This document shows positions 45,970 to 56,544 of a DNA stretch of 64,000 nucleotides, one piece after another. Position numbers and translations under genes: made by a program. The notes beneath the pieces were generated by a model. That model saw only the letters and a list, made by a program, of their open reading frames with translations, searched no databases and was not told the DNA's origin. The stretch comes from Flavihumibacter petaseus NBRC 106054 (GTDB lineage Bacteria; Bacteroidota; Bacteroidia; Chitinophagales; Chitinophagaceae). Each line of letters begins with the position of its first letter. Within the stretch, counting starts at the first letter, position 1. The DNA is taken from positions 434,001-498,000 of the forward strand of contig NZ_BBWV01000003.1 in the NCBI RefSeq assembly GCF_000974785.1, read 5' to 3'.

Positions 45970-46641
45970 TTATCTGGGATGTTCAATTCGGCCGTCCAGC
46001 AAATGAATGATACGATTGCCGTAGGCTGCGTTTTTCTCGGAATGGGTTACCTGGATGATGGTCACCCCGTCTTCCTCATTTAATTTTTTGAATAATTCCA
46101 TTATTTCCTCGCCCTGACGGGAATTCAGGTTGCCGGTAGGTTCATCGGCAAGGATTAGCTTCGGGCTGCTGATCAGTGCACGGGCAATACCGACCAGCTG
46201 TTGCTGTCCACCGGACAATTGCGTGGGGAAGAGATCCTTCTTGCCTACCATCTGGAACCGGTCCAGCATATCGCCCACCATTGCCTTTCGTTCCGTCGAC
46301 TTGGTGTCCTGGTACAGCAATGGGGTTTCAATATTTTCATAAACCGTAAGCTCATCGATCAGGTGATATGCCTGGAATACGAATCCGATGTATTGTTTGT
46401 AGAGTTGAGACCGCTGCTTTTCCTTCATTGAATGCACCTGGTTGCCCATGAAGTCGTACTTCCCTTCGTCTGCGTCATCCAGCATGCCGATAACATTCAG
46501 CAGGGTGGATTTTCCGGAGCCGGAAGGGCCCATGATCGAAACAAACTCTCCTTCCTTAATGGTAAGGTTGATATCCTTCAGCAGAAATGTACGCAAACCT
46601 GCCGTAGTCACCCATTTGGAAATATGTTCTAGTGTAATCAT
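45970..46641 (-). CDS. ABC transporter ATPase, MacB/LolD type, atypical D-loop
   Basis: A 223-residue ATP-binding protein of the LolD/FtsE/MacB group. Walker A is GPSGSGKST and Walker [11 protein letters not shown]. The signature is [15 protein letters not shown], where Leu replaces the usual Arg after GGQQQ. The D-loop reads GNLNS instead of GNLDS. It pairs with FtsX-type permeases; its own transcript includes TolC. Starts at ATG 46641, 203 bases from the end of the permease operon. It may serve some of the five permeases or none exclusively. Confidence 0.9.
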   Translation of the reverse strand: MITLEHISKWVTTAGLRTFLLKDINLTIKEGEFVSIMGPSGSGKSTLLNVIGMLDDADEGKYDFMGNQVHSMKEKQRSQLYKQYIGFVFQAYHLIDELTVYENIETPLLYQDTKSTERKAMVGDMLDRFQMVGKKDLFPTQLSGGQQQLVGIARALISSPKLILADEPTGNLNSRQGEEIMELFKKLNEEDGVTIIQVTHSEKNAAYGNRIIHLLDGRIEHPR

Positions 46642-46788
46642 ATGCTTTATGGAATGGAATTATATGCCAACATTGCAATATATTGAAAACCATTAGATTG
46701 TGAGGGTGAAAAAATCTTTGTTGTACGGAAATGATACAGTTATTGTTCTCTTTTGATGCAGGCGAACGATCCACCATTTATCAATAAA

Positions 46789-46818
46789 AAACCCATCCGG
46801 TTTGTTCCGGACGGGTTT
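46789..46818 (-). terminator. Terminator ending the five-permease operon
   Basis: A 12-bp stem with one mismatch (AAACCCATCCGG with CCGGACGGGTTT) and TTTGTT loop, followed by TTTTTTATTG on the minus strand. It sits 26 bases after the last permease stop. Confidence 0.85.
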
Positions 46819-46844
46819 AAATGGAACTTCGTTTATGCCTGGGT

Positions 46845-49238
46845 CTACTCTGACTTTAAGCTTTTTACAGGATTATCCATAGCGGCGCGGATAGCCTGGT
46901 AAGCAATTGTCAGAAACGCCAGTGTTCCAATCAGGCCGGTCGTCAGGGCAAATACCGTCCAGTTTAATTCGATCCGGTAAGGATAATTCTGCAACCACCT
47001 GAACATTGCCCACCAGGCAATCGGACTGGCAATAGCGGCAGAAAGCAAGACAAGTTTCAGGAAATCGGCCGAAAGGGTACGTACGATCACCGGTACGGAT
47101 GCTCCCAGTACTTTCCTGATGCCGATCTCTTTCGTACGTTTTTCTGCTGCAAGTGTAGCCAGTCCAAACAATCCGATGCAGGAAATCAGGATAGTGAGTA
47201 TTGTACTGAATCCAATGATCTTTTGCCAGCGTGCCTCTGAATCATACTGGTTGAAATTTTTTTCCTCCATTGACACAAAGCTGTAGGGCTGAAATGGAAA
47301 TAGGTTTTTACAAACTGCTTCCAGTTTGGGTTGGCCGGCGGCCATCTTGTCTTTTCTGAATTTGATAAACACCTGGCTGTAAGAATAGGTCGGATTGGCA
47401 ACGAACAATTGCGGATTGATCTTCTGTGTCAACGCCGCCGAGTGATAGTCTTTGATTACGCCAATTACCTTGTATTTTTTGTTGTTGTAAAAAAAGTCCA
47501 CGGTCTCGTTCAATGGTGCTTTCCATCCGGCTTCTTTTACAAATGCTTCATTGACGATTACGCCGGATGCGGTATCACTGGCAATCCGGGTATTAAAATT
47601 CCTGCCTGATACAAAGGGGATCCTGAACAAGGGAAGGTAATTGTCATCAACGATTTTGAAATCAAATTGCATATCCTTATTTCCGTTCACCCTTGCAACC
47701 GTTCCCCAGTAGCCACCCTGATCGACGGTCACAGATTCAATTTCCGGTATTTTCAGTAACTCCTCCCTGATCATCGGCCATTTTGCCATTTCAATCCTGG
47801 AGGTAGATACGATTCCGACACGGCTGTCGTCATAACCCAGGTCCACTTTAGTCAGATACCGGAACTGTTGTGATATCACCAGCGTAGCGATGATCAGGAG
47901 AGAAGCAAGGGTAAACTGAAACACCAGCAACCCGCGTGACAGGTAATTCTTTCCGGTAAACCGGAACTTGCCATACAGCGTCTGAACGGGATTAAATCCC
48001 GACAATACCAATGCAGGATACCAGCCCGCCAGCAATCCTGTTAACAGGAAAATACCGGCATAGGTTAACATCAGTTTTGCGTCAAAAAGGTAACTGAAGG
48101 AAAGTGCCTTGTTACTGAGCGTATTGAACAGGGGGAGTGCCAGCTCAACAAAAAATACAGCCAGCACGAAGGAAAGCAAACACAACAGAAACGATTCTCC
48201 CAGGAACTGTGCGATCAGCTGCCGCCTTTGGCCACCAACAACTTTGCGGATGCCTATTTCCCTGGCCCGCTTTAGTGACCGTGCCACCGTAAGATTCACA
48301 AAATTGATACAGGCAATAATGAGCAACACAAAAGCAATGCCTGAAAGGATATAGCCATAGCGTGGATCGCTTCCGTGATCGAGTCCGTTAGCTGCGCCAT
48401 ACTCGGTGTTCAGGTGAATATCGGCAAACGGCTGCAGGTCAAAGTGGACATTGTCTTCCCAATTGTATTGTTCTTTTGCCTTTTTGATTTCTTCAGCAGC
48501 CAGTGTTTGATAGATCTTGTCAAATTTGGCTGCCGCCTTCCGGAAATCAGTTCCTGGTTTTAGCAGGATAAATGTATTCAGGGAATAATTCAGCCACTCT
48601 TCGTTCAGGAGGGGTTGATCCCCCAGGCGGATCTTGAACGGGATCAGCATACCCAGCTGAATGGAAGAGTTCGATGGACTTTCCCCCGCAATACCGGTTA
48701 CTGTAAAGGGTTCGAAATTTTCACCGTTTTTCAACTCAAGTGTTTGTCCCAACGGATCCTTGTCCCCGAAATACTTTTTGGCCAATGACGGTGTCAATAC
48801 TACAGAACGAGGTTCTTTAAGCACAGTCGCCGGGTTGCCTTTCAGCAAGGGAAAGCTGAAGACCTCAAAAAAATTATCGTCTACAAAAGTTGCCCCCTGG
48901 TCAAAGACCTGCGTTCCCTGCCTTATCGTGAAACCGGTACTGGAGTAACGTAAAAAGGCTTCAATTTCCGGCACTGCCTCTTTAAAGGACGGCCCTTGCA
49001 TTAGGCCTGTAATGCCACTTTTACGCACATTTCCGTCCGGACTTTTTGAAGTATTGGTGATCCGGAATAACCTTTCCTGTTTTTGGTGGAAGCGGTCAAA
49101 GCTCCATTCATCTTTGGTATATAAAACGATCAGCATGCAGCAGGCGAGGCCAATGCTGAGACCAACGATGTTGATCGCGGAATAGGCCTTGTTCCGCCAG
49201 AGATTGCGCAGTGTGATCACGAAATAGTTTCTGAACAT
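46845..49238 (-). CDS. ABC transporter permease, FtsX/MacB type, array member 1
   Basis: A 797-residue inner-membrane protein with duplicated architecture: helix 1 (about 20-42), periplasmic MacB-PCD domain (about 43-285), three helices (about 290-405), a fifth (about 435-455), a second periplasmic domain (about 456-675), then three helices. Each FtsX half has the GIRKVxG coupling motif (REIGIRKVVGGQRR and KEIGIRKVLGASVP). Ends with DNPVKSLKSE, a tail shared by all five array members. Last gene of the leftward operon, 7 bases after member 2. Substrate unknown. Confidence 0.92.
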   Translation of the reverse strand: MFRNYFVITLRNLWRNKAYSAINIVGLSIGLACCMLIVLYTKDEWSFDRFHQKQERLFRITNTSKSPDGNVRKSGITGLMQGPSFKEAVPEIEAFLRYSSTGFTIRQGTQVFDQGATFVDDNFFEVFSFPLLKGNPATVLKEPRSVVLTPSLAKKYFGDKDPLGQTLELKNGENFEPFTVTGIAGESPSNSSIQLGMLIPFKIRLGDQPLLNEEWLNYSLNTFILLKPGTDFRKAAAKFDKIYQTLAAEEIKKAKEQYNWEDNVHFDLQPFADIHLNTEYGAANGLDHGSDPRYGYILSGIAFVLLIIACINFVNLTVARSLKRAREIGIRKVVGGQRRQLIAQFLGESFLLCLLSFVLAVFFVELALPLFNTLSNKALSFSYLFDAKLMLTYAGIFLLTGLLAGWYPALVLSGFNPVQTLYGKFRFTGKNYLSRGLLVFQFTLASLLIIATLVISQQFRYLTKVDLGYDDSRVGIVSTSRIEMAKWPMIREELLKIPEIESVTVDQGGYWGTVARVNGNKDMQFDFKIVDDNYLPLFRIPFVSGRNFNTRIASDTASGVIVNEAFVKEAGWKAPLNETVDFFYNNKKYKVIGVIKDYHSAALTQKINPQLFVANPTYSYSQVFIKFRKDKMAAGQPKLEAVCKNLFPFQPYSFVSMEEKNFNQYDSEARWQKIIGFSTILTILISCIGLFGLATLAAEKRTKEIGIRKVLGASVPVIVRTLSADFLKLVLLSAAIASPIAWWAMFRWLQNYPYRIELNWTVFALTTGLIGTLAFLTIAYQAIRAAMDNPVKSLKSE

Positions 49239-49245
49239 GGCAGTG

Positions 49246-51660
49246 TTATTCGGTTCTTAATGAATGTACGGGATTGGCCAAAGCGGCTTTGATGGTCTGG
49301 TAGCTGACCGTGATCAGTGCTACCAGTAAGATCACCAGCAGTGGCAATACAAAAGTGATGGTGTCAGGACGCATGCGGAAAGCATATCCTTCCAGCCATT
49401 TGTTTATGGCAAACCAGGCAATGGGAGTAGCGATCACAAAAGCTACGAGGATCAGCCACGCGAACTCCTGGTAAAGCGCTTTGAGGATGGAGTTAACCGA
49501 TGCGCCCAATACTTTACGGATGCCTATCTCTTTCGTCTTCTGTAAAGTGGTGAAAGACGCAAGGCCAAAAAGTCCCATACAGGCTACAAATATGGCCATC
49601 GTGGTAAATATGCCAAATACCAGGCCGAATTGCTGGTCGGATTTATATTGGGAATTGAAATGCTCGTCAAGAAAAAAGTACTCAAAAGTGTTACCGGGGA
49701 AGAATCTGTTCCATTCTTTTTCCACTTTAGTGATCGAACCTTTCACATCAGCGGCATGAACTTTCAGGCTGATATAACCCCTCACATCAGGAAATAGTCG
49801 CAGTATCAGCGGCTCAAATGCATCGCGAAGTGACTGTTGGTGGAAATTGTGTACAACACCAACGATACGAAGGGTATCTCCCCAGAAAAATATATCCTTG
49901 CCGATCGCGTCTTCTGGTTTGGTGAATCCAATCTGGTTGGCGGCCGACTCATTAAAGATTACACCTTTTTTCTCCCCGAAATCTCTCGAGAAATTGCGGC
50001 CGGCTTTTACCTTAAGGTCAAACATGTCTACATAGTCATAATCTACCCCGATCACCCGGTATTGCTTGGCAACATTCTCGGGCTGACTGAGTAGCCGGAT
50101 GCCGCCCGCATTCCAGCCTACCGGTTCGCCGGGAACCGAAGTGGAGGAACTCGCCTTTTGTATGCCGGATTGTCCTTCCAGCGAATTCTTGAAGGAAGTC
50201 AACTGGTTCAGGAAGGTGGAATCGGTGACCACAATCGGTTTTTTGATCACCAGTGTCTGGTCAATATTCATTCCCAGTTCCTGTTTCTTCATGTACCGGA
50301 TCTGTTTGGAAACAGCCAGTGTACCGATCAGCAGGAACAGGGAGGCGGCAAACTGCAACACCACCAGTCCTTTTCTGAGGTAAGAACCCTGAGTGGTATG
50401 AACGAGTTTACCTTTCAGCACCACGATTGGTTTGAAACTGCTCAGTACCAGCGCCGGATAGATTCCACTGATAAAGCTGCCCGCAATATACAGCAGCAGG
50501 AAGTTGAGCCAGAACATACCACCGCCAAGCTGACCAATACTGATCGATTGACCTGTAAGACGGTTGAACAGCGGTACAACTGCCAGGATGATCACGAAGG
50601 CGAGCGCAACTGCCATCGCATTCAGCAGGGCTGATTCAAACAGGAACTGCCCGATCAGCTGACTGCGCTGCGACCCCACCGCTTTCCGAATACCCACTTC
50701 TTTAGCCCGGCTGATCGCCCTGGCTGTAGCGAGGTTAATATAATTGATCCATGCGATCAGTACTACAAAGAAGGCAATACCCATCAGCAGGTAGGTGGTC
50801 TTGCCATCACCGTTGGCACCAGCTTCCAGCATCCTGTTGGAATAGAGATGGATATCGGTAAGCGGCTGCAGGTAATATTTTACATCGGCGTTATATTGCT
50901 TTAGGGATTCGCCGTTTTTCTGGGTGACCACTGCCATAAATTTCTTTTCCAGCTTTTTAGGGTCAGTACCTGGTTTAAGCAACAGGTAGGTGAGGCATCC
51001 GTCCCAGTTCCAGGCATTGTCGGGGTTGTTGTCGGGGCCAATCAGCTGAACAAAACTGGCGAAGGAGAACAACGCCTCAAAATGCATGTGAGACTGGCTG
51101 GGCATATCCTTGTATACAGCAGTTACTTTGTAAATCCGGTCGCCCGTAACTTTCAGTTCTTTTCCCAAAACATCAACACTGCCAAAGAGTTTTTTAGCGA
51201 GCGTTTCAGACAAAGCAACGGTAAAGGGTTCTTTAAGTGCAGTAGCAGGGTCACCTTTCACCAGGGGGAAACTGAATATTTTGAAGAAAGAGCTGCTGGC
51301 GAAGTAGGGATTTTCCAGTTTGATCAGGTCGTTCCCGCGACGAAGCACCTGGCTGCCCGCCTGGTTCAGCCTTACGTAATCATCAATCTCCGGAAATGCC
51401 TCCTTAAATGCACTTCCGACTGCATATGCCCCGGCTGCCCACTGGGTACTGAGCTTGCCATTGTCATAGCGGTCCTGGATCACCCGGTAAATATTTTCTT
51501 TCCTGGCATGCTGCCGGTCAAATCCCAGTTCGTAATTGACATACTGCAGAATCAGCAAACAGGCTGCAATACCCAGCGCAAGACCAACGATGTTGATCGC
51601 TGCATAGGCTTTATGATGAAAAATGTTTCTCCAGGCGATTTTCAGATAGTTCTTGAACAT
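49246..51660 (-). CDS. ABC transporter permease, FtsX/MacB type, array member 2
   Basis: An 804-residue paralogue from ATG 51660 (MFKNYLKIAWRNIFHHKAY); the upstream ATG at 51714 adds residues overlapping member 3 and is rejected. Same eight-helix, two-periplasmic-domain plan. Coupling motifs: KEVGIRKAVGSQRS and KEIGIRKVLGASVN. First periplasmic domain has NIYRVIQDRYDNG and FASSSFFKIFSFPLVKGDP. Tail ANPVHSLRTE. It follows member 3 by 10 bases. Confidence 0.92.
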   Translation of the reverse strand: MFKNYLKIAWRNIFHHKAYAAINIVGLALGIAACLLILQYVNYELGFDRQHARKENIYRVIQDRYDNGKLSTQWAAGAYAVGSAFKEAFPEIDDYVRLNQAGSQVLRRGNDLIKLENPYFASSSFFKIFSFPLVKGDPATALKEPFTVALSETLAKKLFGSVDVLGKELKVTGDRIYKVTAVYKDMPSQSHMHFEALFSFASFVQLIGPDNNPDNAWNWDGCLTYLLLKPGTDPKKLEKKFMAVVTQKNGESLKQYNADVKYYLQPLTDIHLYSNRMLEAGANGDGKTTYLLMGIAFFVVLIAWINYINLATARAISRAKEVGIRKAVGSQRSQLIGQFLFESALLNAMAVALAFVIILAVVPLFNRLTGQSISIGQLGGGMFWLNFLLLYIAGSFISGIYPALVLSSFKPIVVLKGKLVHTTQGSYLRKGLVVLQFAASLFLLIGTLAVSKQIRYMKKQELGMNIDQTLVIKKPIVVTDSTFLNQLTSFKNSLEGQSGIQKASSSTSVPGEPVGWNAGGIRLLSQPENVAKQYRVIGVDYDYVDMFDLKVKAGRNFSRDFGEKKGVIFNESAANQIGFTKPEDAIGKDIFFWGDTLRIVGVVHNFHQQSLRDAFEPLILRLFPDVRGYISLKVHAADVKGSITKVEKEWNRFFPGNTFEYFFLDEHFNSQYKSDQQFGLVFGIFTTMAIFVACMGLFGLASFTTLQKTKEIGIRKVLGASVNSILKALYQEFAWLILVAFVIATPIAWFAINKWLEGYAFRMRPDTITFVLPLLVILLVALITVSYQTIKAALANPVHSLRTE

Positions 51661-51670
51661 GATGATCGTT

Positions 51671-54097
51671 TTATTCAGTTCGGAGATTTTTGACGGGATT
51701 AGATAAAGCTGCACGAACCGACTGGAAGCCGATCGTGATTAGGGCAATGACGCTGGCAATTACAGCCGCCAGGGCAAATACCCACCAGCTGATATTGATC
51801 CGGTAAGGGAAATCCTGCAACCAGCGCTGCATGGCCCACCAGGCGACCGGAAATGCGATCAGCGCTGCAATGCCCACCAGCAGAAGGAAGTCTCTTGACA
51901 GCAGCTGCGTAATATCTAACACACTGGCTCCCAGGACCTTCCGGATACCGATCTCTTTGGTGCGTGAAGTGACCGTAAAGGTTGTAAGGCCGAAGAGTCC
52001 CAGGCAGGCGATGATCACTGCCCACACAGATGCGGCCGTGAACAACTGGCCATATTGCTTTTCTGCTGCATACTGGCGCTGATAATTCTCGTCCAGGAAA
52101 AAATACTCAAAGGGATTTCCCGGGAAATATTGTTTGTAAAGTTTTTCCACCCCGGCAATATGTTGCGAAACACTACCTGAAGCCAGGCGGATACAGCAAT
52201 AAGCACTGCTGTTCTGCGGATAGAAGATCATCGGCATGATTGTCTTTTTCAGGTTCGCATGATTATAATCTTTCACCACGCCGATCACCTGTAAAGCACG
52301 TTCGTCCCACTGTACCGGGGTATGCAGCACATCGTCGGGATTTTTAAATCCCAGCGCAGCAACGGCAGTTTCATTCAGCAATACCTTGTTGTTTTTGTCC
52401 CAGGGAATTCCGGTCTCTTCCGGACGGAAATTTCTGCCTGCGACCAGTGGGATTTCAAAAGCAGGAAGATAGCGTTCATCGATAATGGCAAAGGCGTAAG
52501 ATTTGAATTCATCACCTTTCAGGGAACCTGGCTGTGTAAATCCTGACGTCACAAAATTGTACCATCCACCCGGATAAGTGCCACTGCCTGCATAATCTTC
52601 CACGAACGGATATCGTGATAACATCTGCAGGAATGCCACCTGGCGTTGGTTAAAGCTGCTGTCCTTTCCGGCCTCGGGTCCCCGCACGATAAGCATCTGC
52701 GCTTTGGTGACACCAATATTTTTCTCCTGCAGGTAGCGCAGCTGCTGATAAATCAGCACCGTGCCAATGATCAGCGCGATGGAAATAGCGAATTGGGTGA
52801 CGACCAGCGTCTTCCGGATCCTGCTTCCGCTGCCTGACCTGGTGAGCCTGTTTCTGAGGGTAACGATTGGATTGAACCCGGATAATGCAAATGCAGTATA
52901 GGTTCCCGTGAGCAATGATCCTGCGAGCAATAGTCCCGATCCAAACATCCATGCGGAAGAAGAGAGGATGTCGGCAGGTGACAGCTTAAGTGCCATTACA
53001 CTGTTGAACAAAGGCTGAAGAAAATAGACGAGCAGCAGTGCGATGACAAATCCAAGCAGGTTCACGAGCATGGCTTCCACCAGGAACTGACCAATCAGCG
53101 ACAACCTGCTGGCTCCCGCAATTTTCCTTACACCTACTTCATTGGCTTTTTTCAAAGCTTGTGCTGTGGAGAGGTTCACATAGTTGAACCAGGCGATTAG
53201 CAGGATCAATACGGAAATCAGGCTCAGGATATACAGGTATTTGATATTTCCCGCTGTAGGGAATGAGTCGTTCAATGACGCTGCCAGGTGCAGGTGTTGA
53301 AAGGACTGCAAACGAAAACGCACGCCATCGTTTTCTTTTCCCACCTCGTTACGGAGCGCTGTAAGTTTTGTTTCCAGCAATTCCGGTGTTGTGCCCGGTG
53401 TCAGCCGTAAATAGGTTTGCAGGTATTGCGACCCGGTATTTTCCAACGCTGCCCAGTCGTTGCCATTAAGGTTGGCCGGATTTCGGAGCGTTTCCAGTGA
53501 CAATACCTGGTCATACCGGATATCCGAATTCGCGGGAATCTCAAATACACCGCCAACCTGGTAGATTGTTTTGCCAAACTGGTTGGACAGAATCAGCTGT
53601 TGCCCAACCGGTTCTTCATTACCGAAATATTTCTCAGCGCTGCCGGCCGAAAGAAAAATGGTATTCGGAGCATGAAAACTGGCGGCATTTCCTTTCAGGA
53701 GAGGGAAGGAGAAGAACTCAAAAAAATTGCCTTCGGCAAATCCAATGGATGTTTCGCGAAAGGCCGGTGCATTACCTGTATTTCGCTGCAGAATGCCCTT
53801 TGCAACATCGCTTTCCAGCCGGCAATAGTCAATGATGGCCGGAAATTTTTCCTTCGCCCTGGGTGCCCATCCGGGTTCTATTTCCGGCCAGAAGCTGTTC
53901 TTCTGATCTTCATTGAGCAACCGGTATGTATTGCCGGCATTTTCCTGGAAATTATTAAAGCTTCTTTCAAAGCTTACATATTCCAGCAGCAGCAGAAAGA
54001 CCGCTATGCCCAACGCAAGGCCACCGATGTTCACCAGACTGTAAATCTTATTGCGCAACAGGGTGCGGAAAGCAAGTTTCAGATTGTGGTAGAACAT
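51671..54097 (-). CDS. ABC transporter permease, FtsX/MacB type, array member 3
   Basis: An 808-residue paralogue with the same plan. N-terminal MFYHNLKLAFRTLLRNKIYSLVNIGG contains the first helix. Coupling motifs: NEVGVRKIAGASRLS and KEIGIRKVLGASVL. The first periplasmic domain differs most from its neighbours (SFWPEIEPGWAPR, YCRLESDVAKGIL). Tail SNPVKNLRTE. Ten bases separate it from member 4. Confidence 0.92.
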   Translation of the reverse strand: MFYHNLKLAFRTLLRNKIYSLVNIGGLALGIAVFLLLLEYVSFERSFNNFQENAGNTYRLLNEDQKNSFWPEIEPGWAPRAKEKFPAIIDYCRLESDVAKGILQRNTGNAPAFRETSIGFAEGNFFEFFSFPLLKGNAASFHAPNTIFLSAGSAEKYFGNEEPVGQQLILSNQFGKTIYQVGGVFEIPANSDIRYDQVLSLETLRNPANLNGNDWAALENTGSQYLQTYLRLTPGTTPELLETKLTALRNEVGKENDGVRFRLQSFQHLHLAASLNDSFPTAGNIKYLYILSLISVLILLIAWFNYVNLSTAQALKKANEVGVRKIAGASRLSLIGQFLVEAMLVNLLGFVIALLLVYFLQPLFNSVMALKLSPADILSSSAWMFGSGLLLAGSLLTGTYTAFALSGFNPIVTLRNRLTRSGSGSRIRKTLVVTQFAISIALIIGTVLIYQQLRYLQEKNIGVTKAQMLIVRGPEAGKDSSFNQRQVAFLQMLSRYPFVEDYAGSGTYPGGWYNFVTSGFTQPGSLKGDEFKSYAFAIIDERYLPAFEIPLVAGRNFRPEETGIPWDKNNKVLLNETAVAALGFKNPDDVLHTPVQWDERALQVIGVVKDYNHANLKKTIMPMIFYPQNSSAYCCIRLASGSVSQHIAGVEKLYKQYFPGNPFEYFFLDENYQRQYAAEKQYGQLFTAASVWAVIIACLGLFGLTTFTVTSRTKEIGIRKVLGASVLDITQLLSRDFLLLVGIAALIAFPVAWWAMQRWLQDFPYRINISWWVFALAAVIASVIALITIGFQSVRAALSNPVKNLRTE

Positions 54098-54107
54098 GCC
54101 GGTGTTT

Positions 54108-56537
54108 TTATTCTGAACGAAGGCTTTTTACCGGGTTTGCCAGTGCTGCACGGATCGCTTTATACCCCACGGTGATCCAGGCAATCAGCAGGGATGCTGC
54201 TATAGAAAGCACGAACACACCGGCACCAATAGAGATCTTGAAAACGAAATTCGACAGCCAGTTATTCATCAGGAACCAGGCAACGGGTGCTGCGATTACA
54301 AATGCCACTACTACCAGGATGGTAAATTCCCTGGAGAACAGGTATAGGATGCTGGAGATACTGGCGCCAAGTACTTTCCGGATACCCACTTCTTTCGTTT
54401 TCTGAACAGCCATGAAAGAAACCAGCCCGTAAAGGCCGAGGCAACTGATAAATATGGCAAGTCCCGCATAAACTTTATACAGCCGGCTCAGCCGCTCCTC
54501 CTGGCGATAAAAGTTCTGGATCGATTCATCCAGCCAGGTACTGCTGTAGGCGTATTCGGGATAAACACTTTCCCAGATCGCTTCAATGTCGCGATTTGTC
54601 TTGCCCAGGTTTGCAGCGCTGATCTTGATACAGGCAGTGGTCTGGAATTTTGGATTATTGGTGATCACGGTGGGCCTGATCTCATCCCGCAGGCTCTTGT
54701 TCTTAAAATCCTTCACTACACCCACCACCGGAAGCCATTTTCCACCACCCAGCCGGATGGTTTTACCCACGATATCTTTGGGGTTATTGTAACCCAGTTT
54801 GCGGGCCATAGTCTCGTTGATCACAAACTCAGGTGTGCTATCACGCGGCGGATAAAAACTTCCTGCCAGTAGTTGCAGTCCGAAAGTTTCGGCATAATGG
54901 TCATCTCCCATCTTGATGGAAGCATGGAAGTCCTTATCGGTCGCATCATTGTCAAAAGCCATATTGGTGGTCCAGGAGTTATCACTGCTCGGCGCATCCA
55001 GTGCGAAACTGAGTTGCCTGATACCTGCCACCTGGCGCAGTCTTGCCTCAAAATTCGGCTGGCGCGATAAGAAACTGCTGTCTGCATTGCCATTCACCAG
55101 TAAAACAGCTTCCTTGTCCATACCCAGGTCTGCATCCCTGATAAAATTCATCTGGCTGACAGCGATAATGGTAGCAACGATCAGCAATTGCGAAAAGGCA
55201 AATTGCAGCACTACGAGCACCCGGCGCAGTGATATTCCGCCAACTGCCGTGGTATTGATCTTGTTTTTGATGGCTTCTACCGGTTGAAACCTGCTCATCA
55301 CGAGAGCGGGATAAAAACCGCTGATAACGGTCGTAGCAAGAATTACGGCGAGTATAAAAGTGATGCTGCCGCTATTGAGCAATTGCAGGGGCTGCTGGAT
55401 ATCTGCGATGTATTTAAGGTAGGGGAGGCCAAACCAGGCCAGGCCAAGGCCGAGCAATGCAGCAAAGCAGACAATCACAAATGTTTCGAGGTATACCTGC
55501 AGGCGCAATTGGGATTTTTTACCGCCCATTACCTTGCGGATACCTACTTCCTTGGATCGCTTTACGGCCAGCGCTGTAGACAGGTTCACAAAATTGATAC
55601 AAGCCATGAGGATGATGAGGAGACCGATCAGGGCAAGGGTCATCAGGGATGTTTTGCTGCTAACGTGATCGCCATTATGACCGAACCGCGTATCAAAATG
55701 AATATTCTTCAGAGGATTCAGGAAAAAATACAATTTGCCTGGCTGGTTCTTTTTATCAGGGTAATATTTTTCGAGGAAAGCCGGCATCCGGCTATTAAAG
55801 CCTTCAGCATCCGACCCTTCCGGTAAAAGCGCATATACCTGGTGATTGCTGCTGCTGCCACCCCAGTTATCGAGGCTGGCCGTATAGCTGAACACATCTT
55901 TATTGGCCAGGAAAGTTTTGTAGGAGGGAACAATCTGGAAAGGAAAATCAGAGTTAACCGGTACATCTTCCATTACTGCGGCTACCTGGATCAGGATATT
56001 ATTGTCAAGTTTGAGATACCGCCCCATCGCAGCTTTCCAGTCGCCGAAATATTTGTTGGCCTGGCTGCGGGAAATAGCTGCAAGCCCTGGAGAATTCAAT
56101 GCGGTAGCATTACCCGCTAACCATTTTACATCCAGCATGTCAAATAGCTCAGGTTCAGCAAAAATGATCCCGGGTCCTTCAATGAATTTTTTGTTGCTGA
56201 TGGTTTCGGCATTCTGCATAACCGTAACCTGTGACCCGTAGCTGGTGAAGATCTCGGCAAATTTAATTTTCGGGAAATCATTCCTGAGCGCCCGGATGGT
56301 GGGAAAGGGCATGCCGATGTCAAAATTATCGCCATCGGGATATACGTCCTTCCGCACCAACTGATAAGTACGGTTGGCATGCTTATGGTACTGGTCGTAA
56401 CTGAACTCATGCTGGAGTACCAGGAAGATGATGGTGCAGGCGGCCAGGGCGACGGCAAGCCCCAGGATATTGATGCCTGCATGCCCCTTATAGCGCCTGA
56501 TATTACGCAGCGCAATGACGAAGTAATTCCTGATCAT
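54108..56537 (-). CDS. ABC transporter permease, FtsX/MacB type, array member 4
   Basis: An 809-residue paralogue. MIRNYFVIALRNIRRYKGHAGINILG starts the first helix. Coupling motifs: KEVGIRKVMGGKKSQ and KEVGIRKVLGASISS. The second periplasmic domain includes VVGVVKDFKNKSLRDEIRP, a phrase found in variant form in the other members. Tail ANPVKSLRSE. It follows member 5 by 7 bases. Confidence 0.92.
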   Translation of the reverse strand: MIRNYFVIALRNIRRYKGHAGINILGLAVALAACTIIFLVLQHEFSYDQYHKHANRTYQLVRKDVYPDGDNFDIGMPFPTIRALRNDFPKIKFAEIFTSYGSQVTVMQNAETISNKKFIEGPGIIFAEPELFDMLDVKWLAGNATALNSPGLAAISRSQANKYFGDWKAAMGRYLKLDNNILIQVAAVMEDVPVNSDFPFQIVPSYKTFLANKDVFSYTASLDNWGGSSSNHQVYALLPEGSDAEGFNSRMPAFLEKYYPDKKNQPGKLYFFLNPLKNIHFDTRFGHNGDHVSSKTSLMTLALIGLLIILMACINFVNLSTALAVKRSKEVGIRKVMGGKKSQLRLQVYLETFVIVCFAALLGLGLAWFGLPYLKYIADIQQPLQLLNSGSITFILAVILATTVISGFYPALVMSRFQPVEAIKNKINTTAVGGISLRRVLVVLQFAFSQLLIVATIIAVSQMNFIRDADLGMDKEAVLLVNGNADSSFLSRQPNFEARLRQVAGIRQLSFALDAPSSDNSWTTNMAFDNDATDKDFHASIKMGDDHYAETFGLQLLAGSFYPPRDSTPEFVINETMARKLGYNNPKDIVGKTIRLGGGKWLPVVGVVKDFKNKSLRDEIRPTVITNNPKFQTTACIKISAANLGKTNRDIEAIWESVYPEYAYSSTWLDESIQNFYRQEERLSRLYKVYAGLAIFISCLGLYGLVSFMAVQKTKEVGIRKVLGASISSILYLFSREFTILVVVAFVIAAPVAWFLMNNWLSNFVFKISIGAGVFVLSIAASLLIAWITVGYKAIRAALANPVKSLRSE

Positions 56538-56544
56538 ATAATTA

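Noticed and set aside
46651-46670. Possible sigma-54 site (TTGGCATATAATTCC on the minus strand) before the second ATPase gene
   Set aside because: The -24 part is only TGGCAT and no GC occurs at the -12 place; predicted start would be almost at the ATG.
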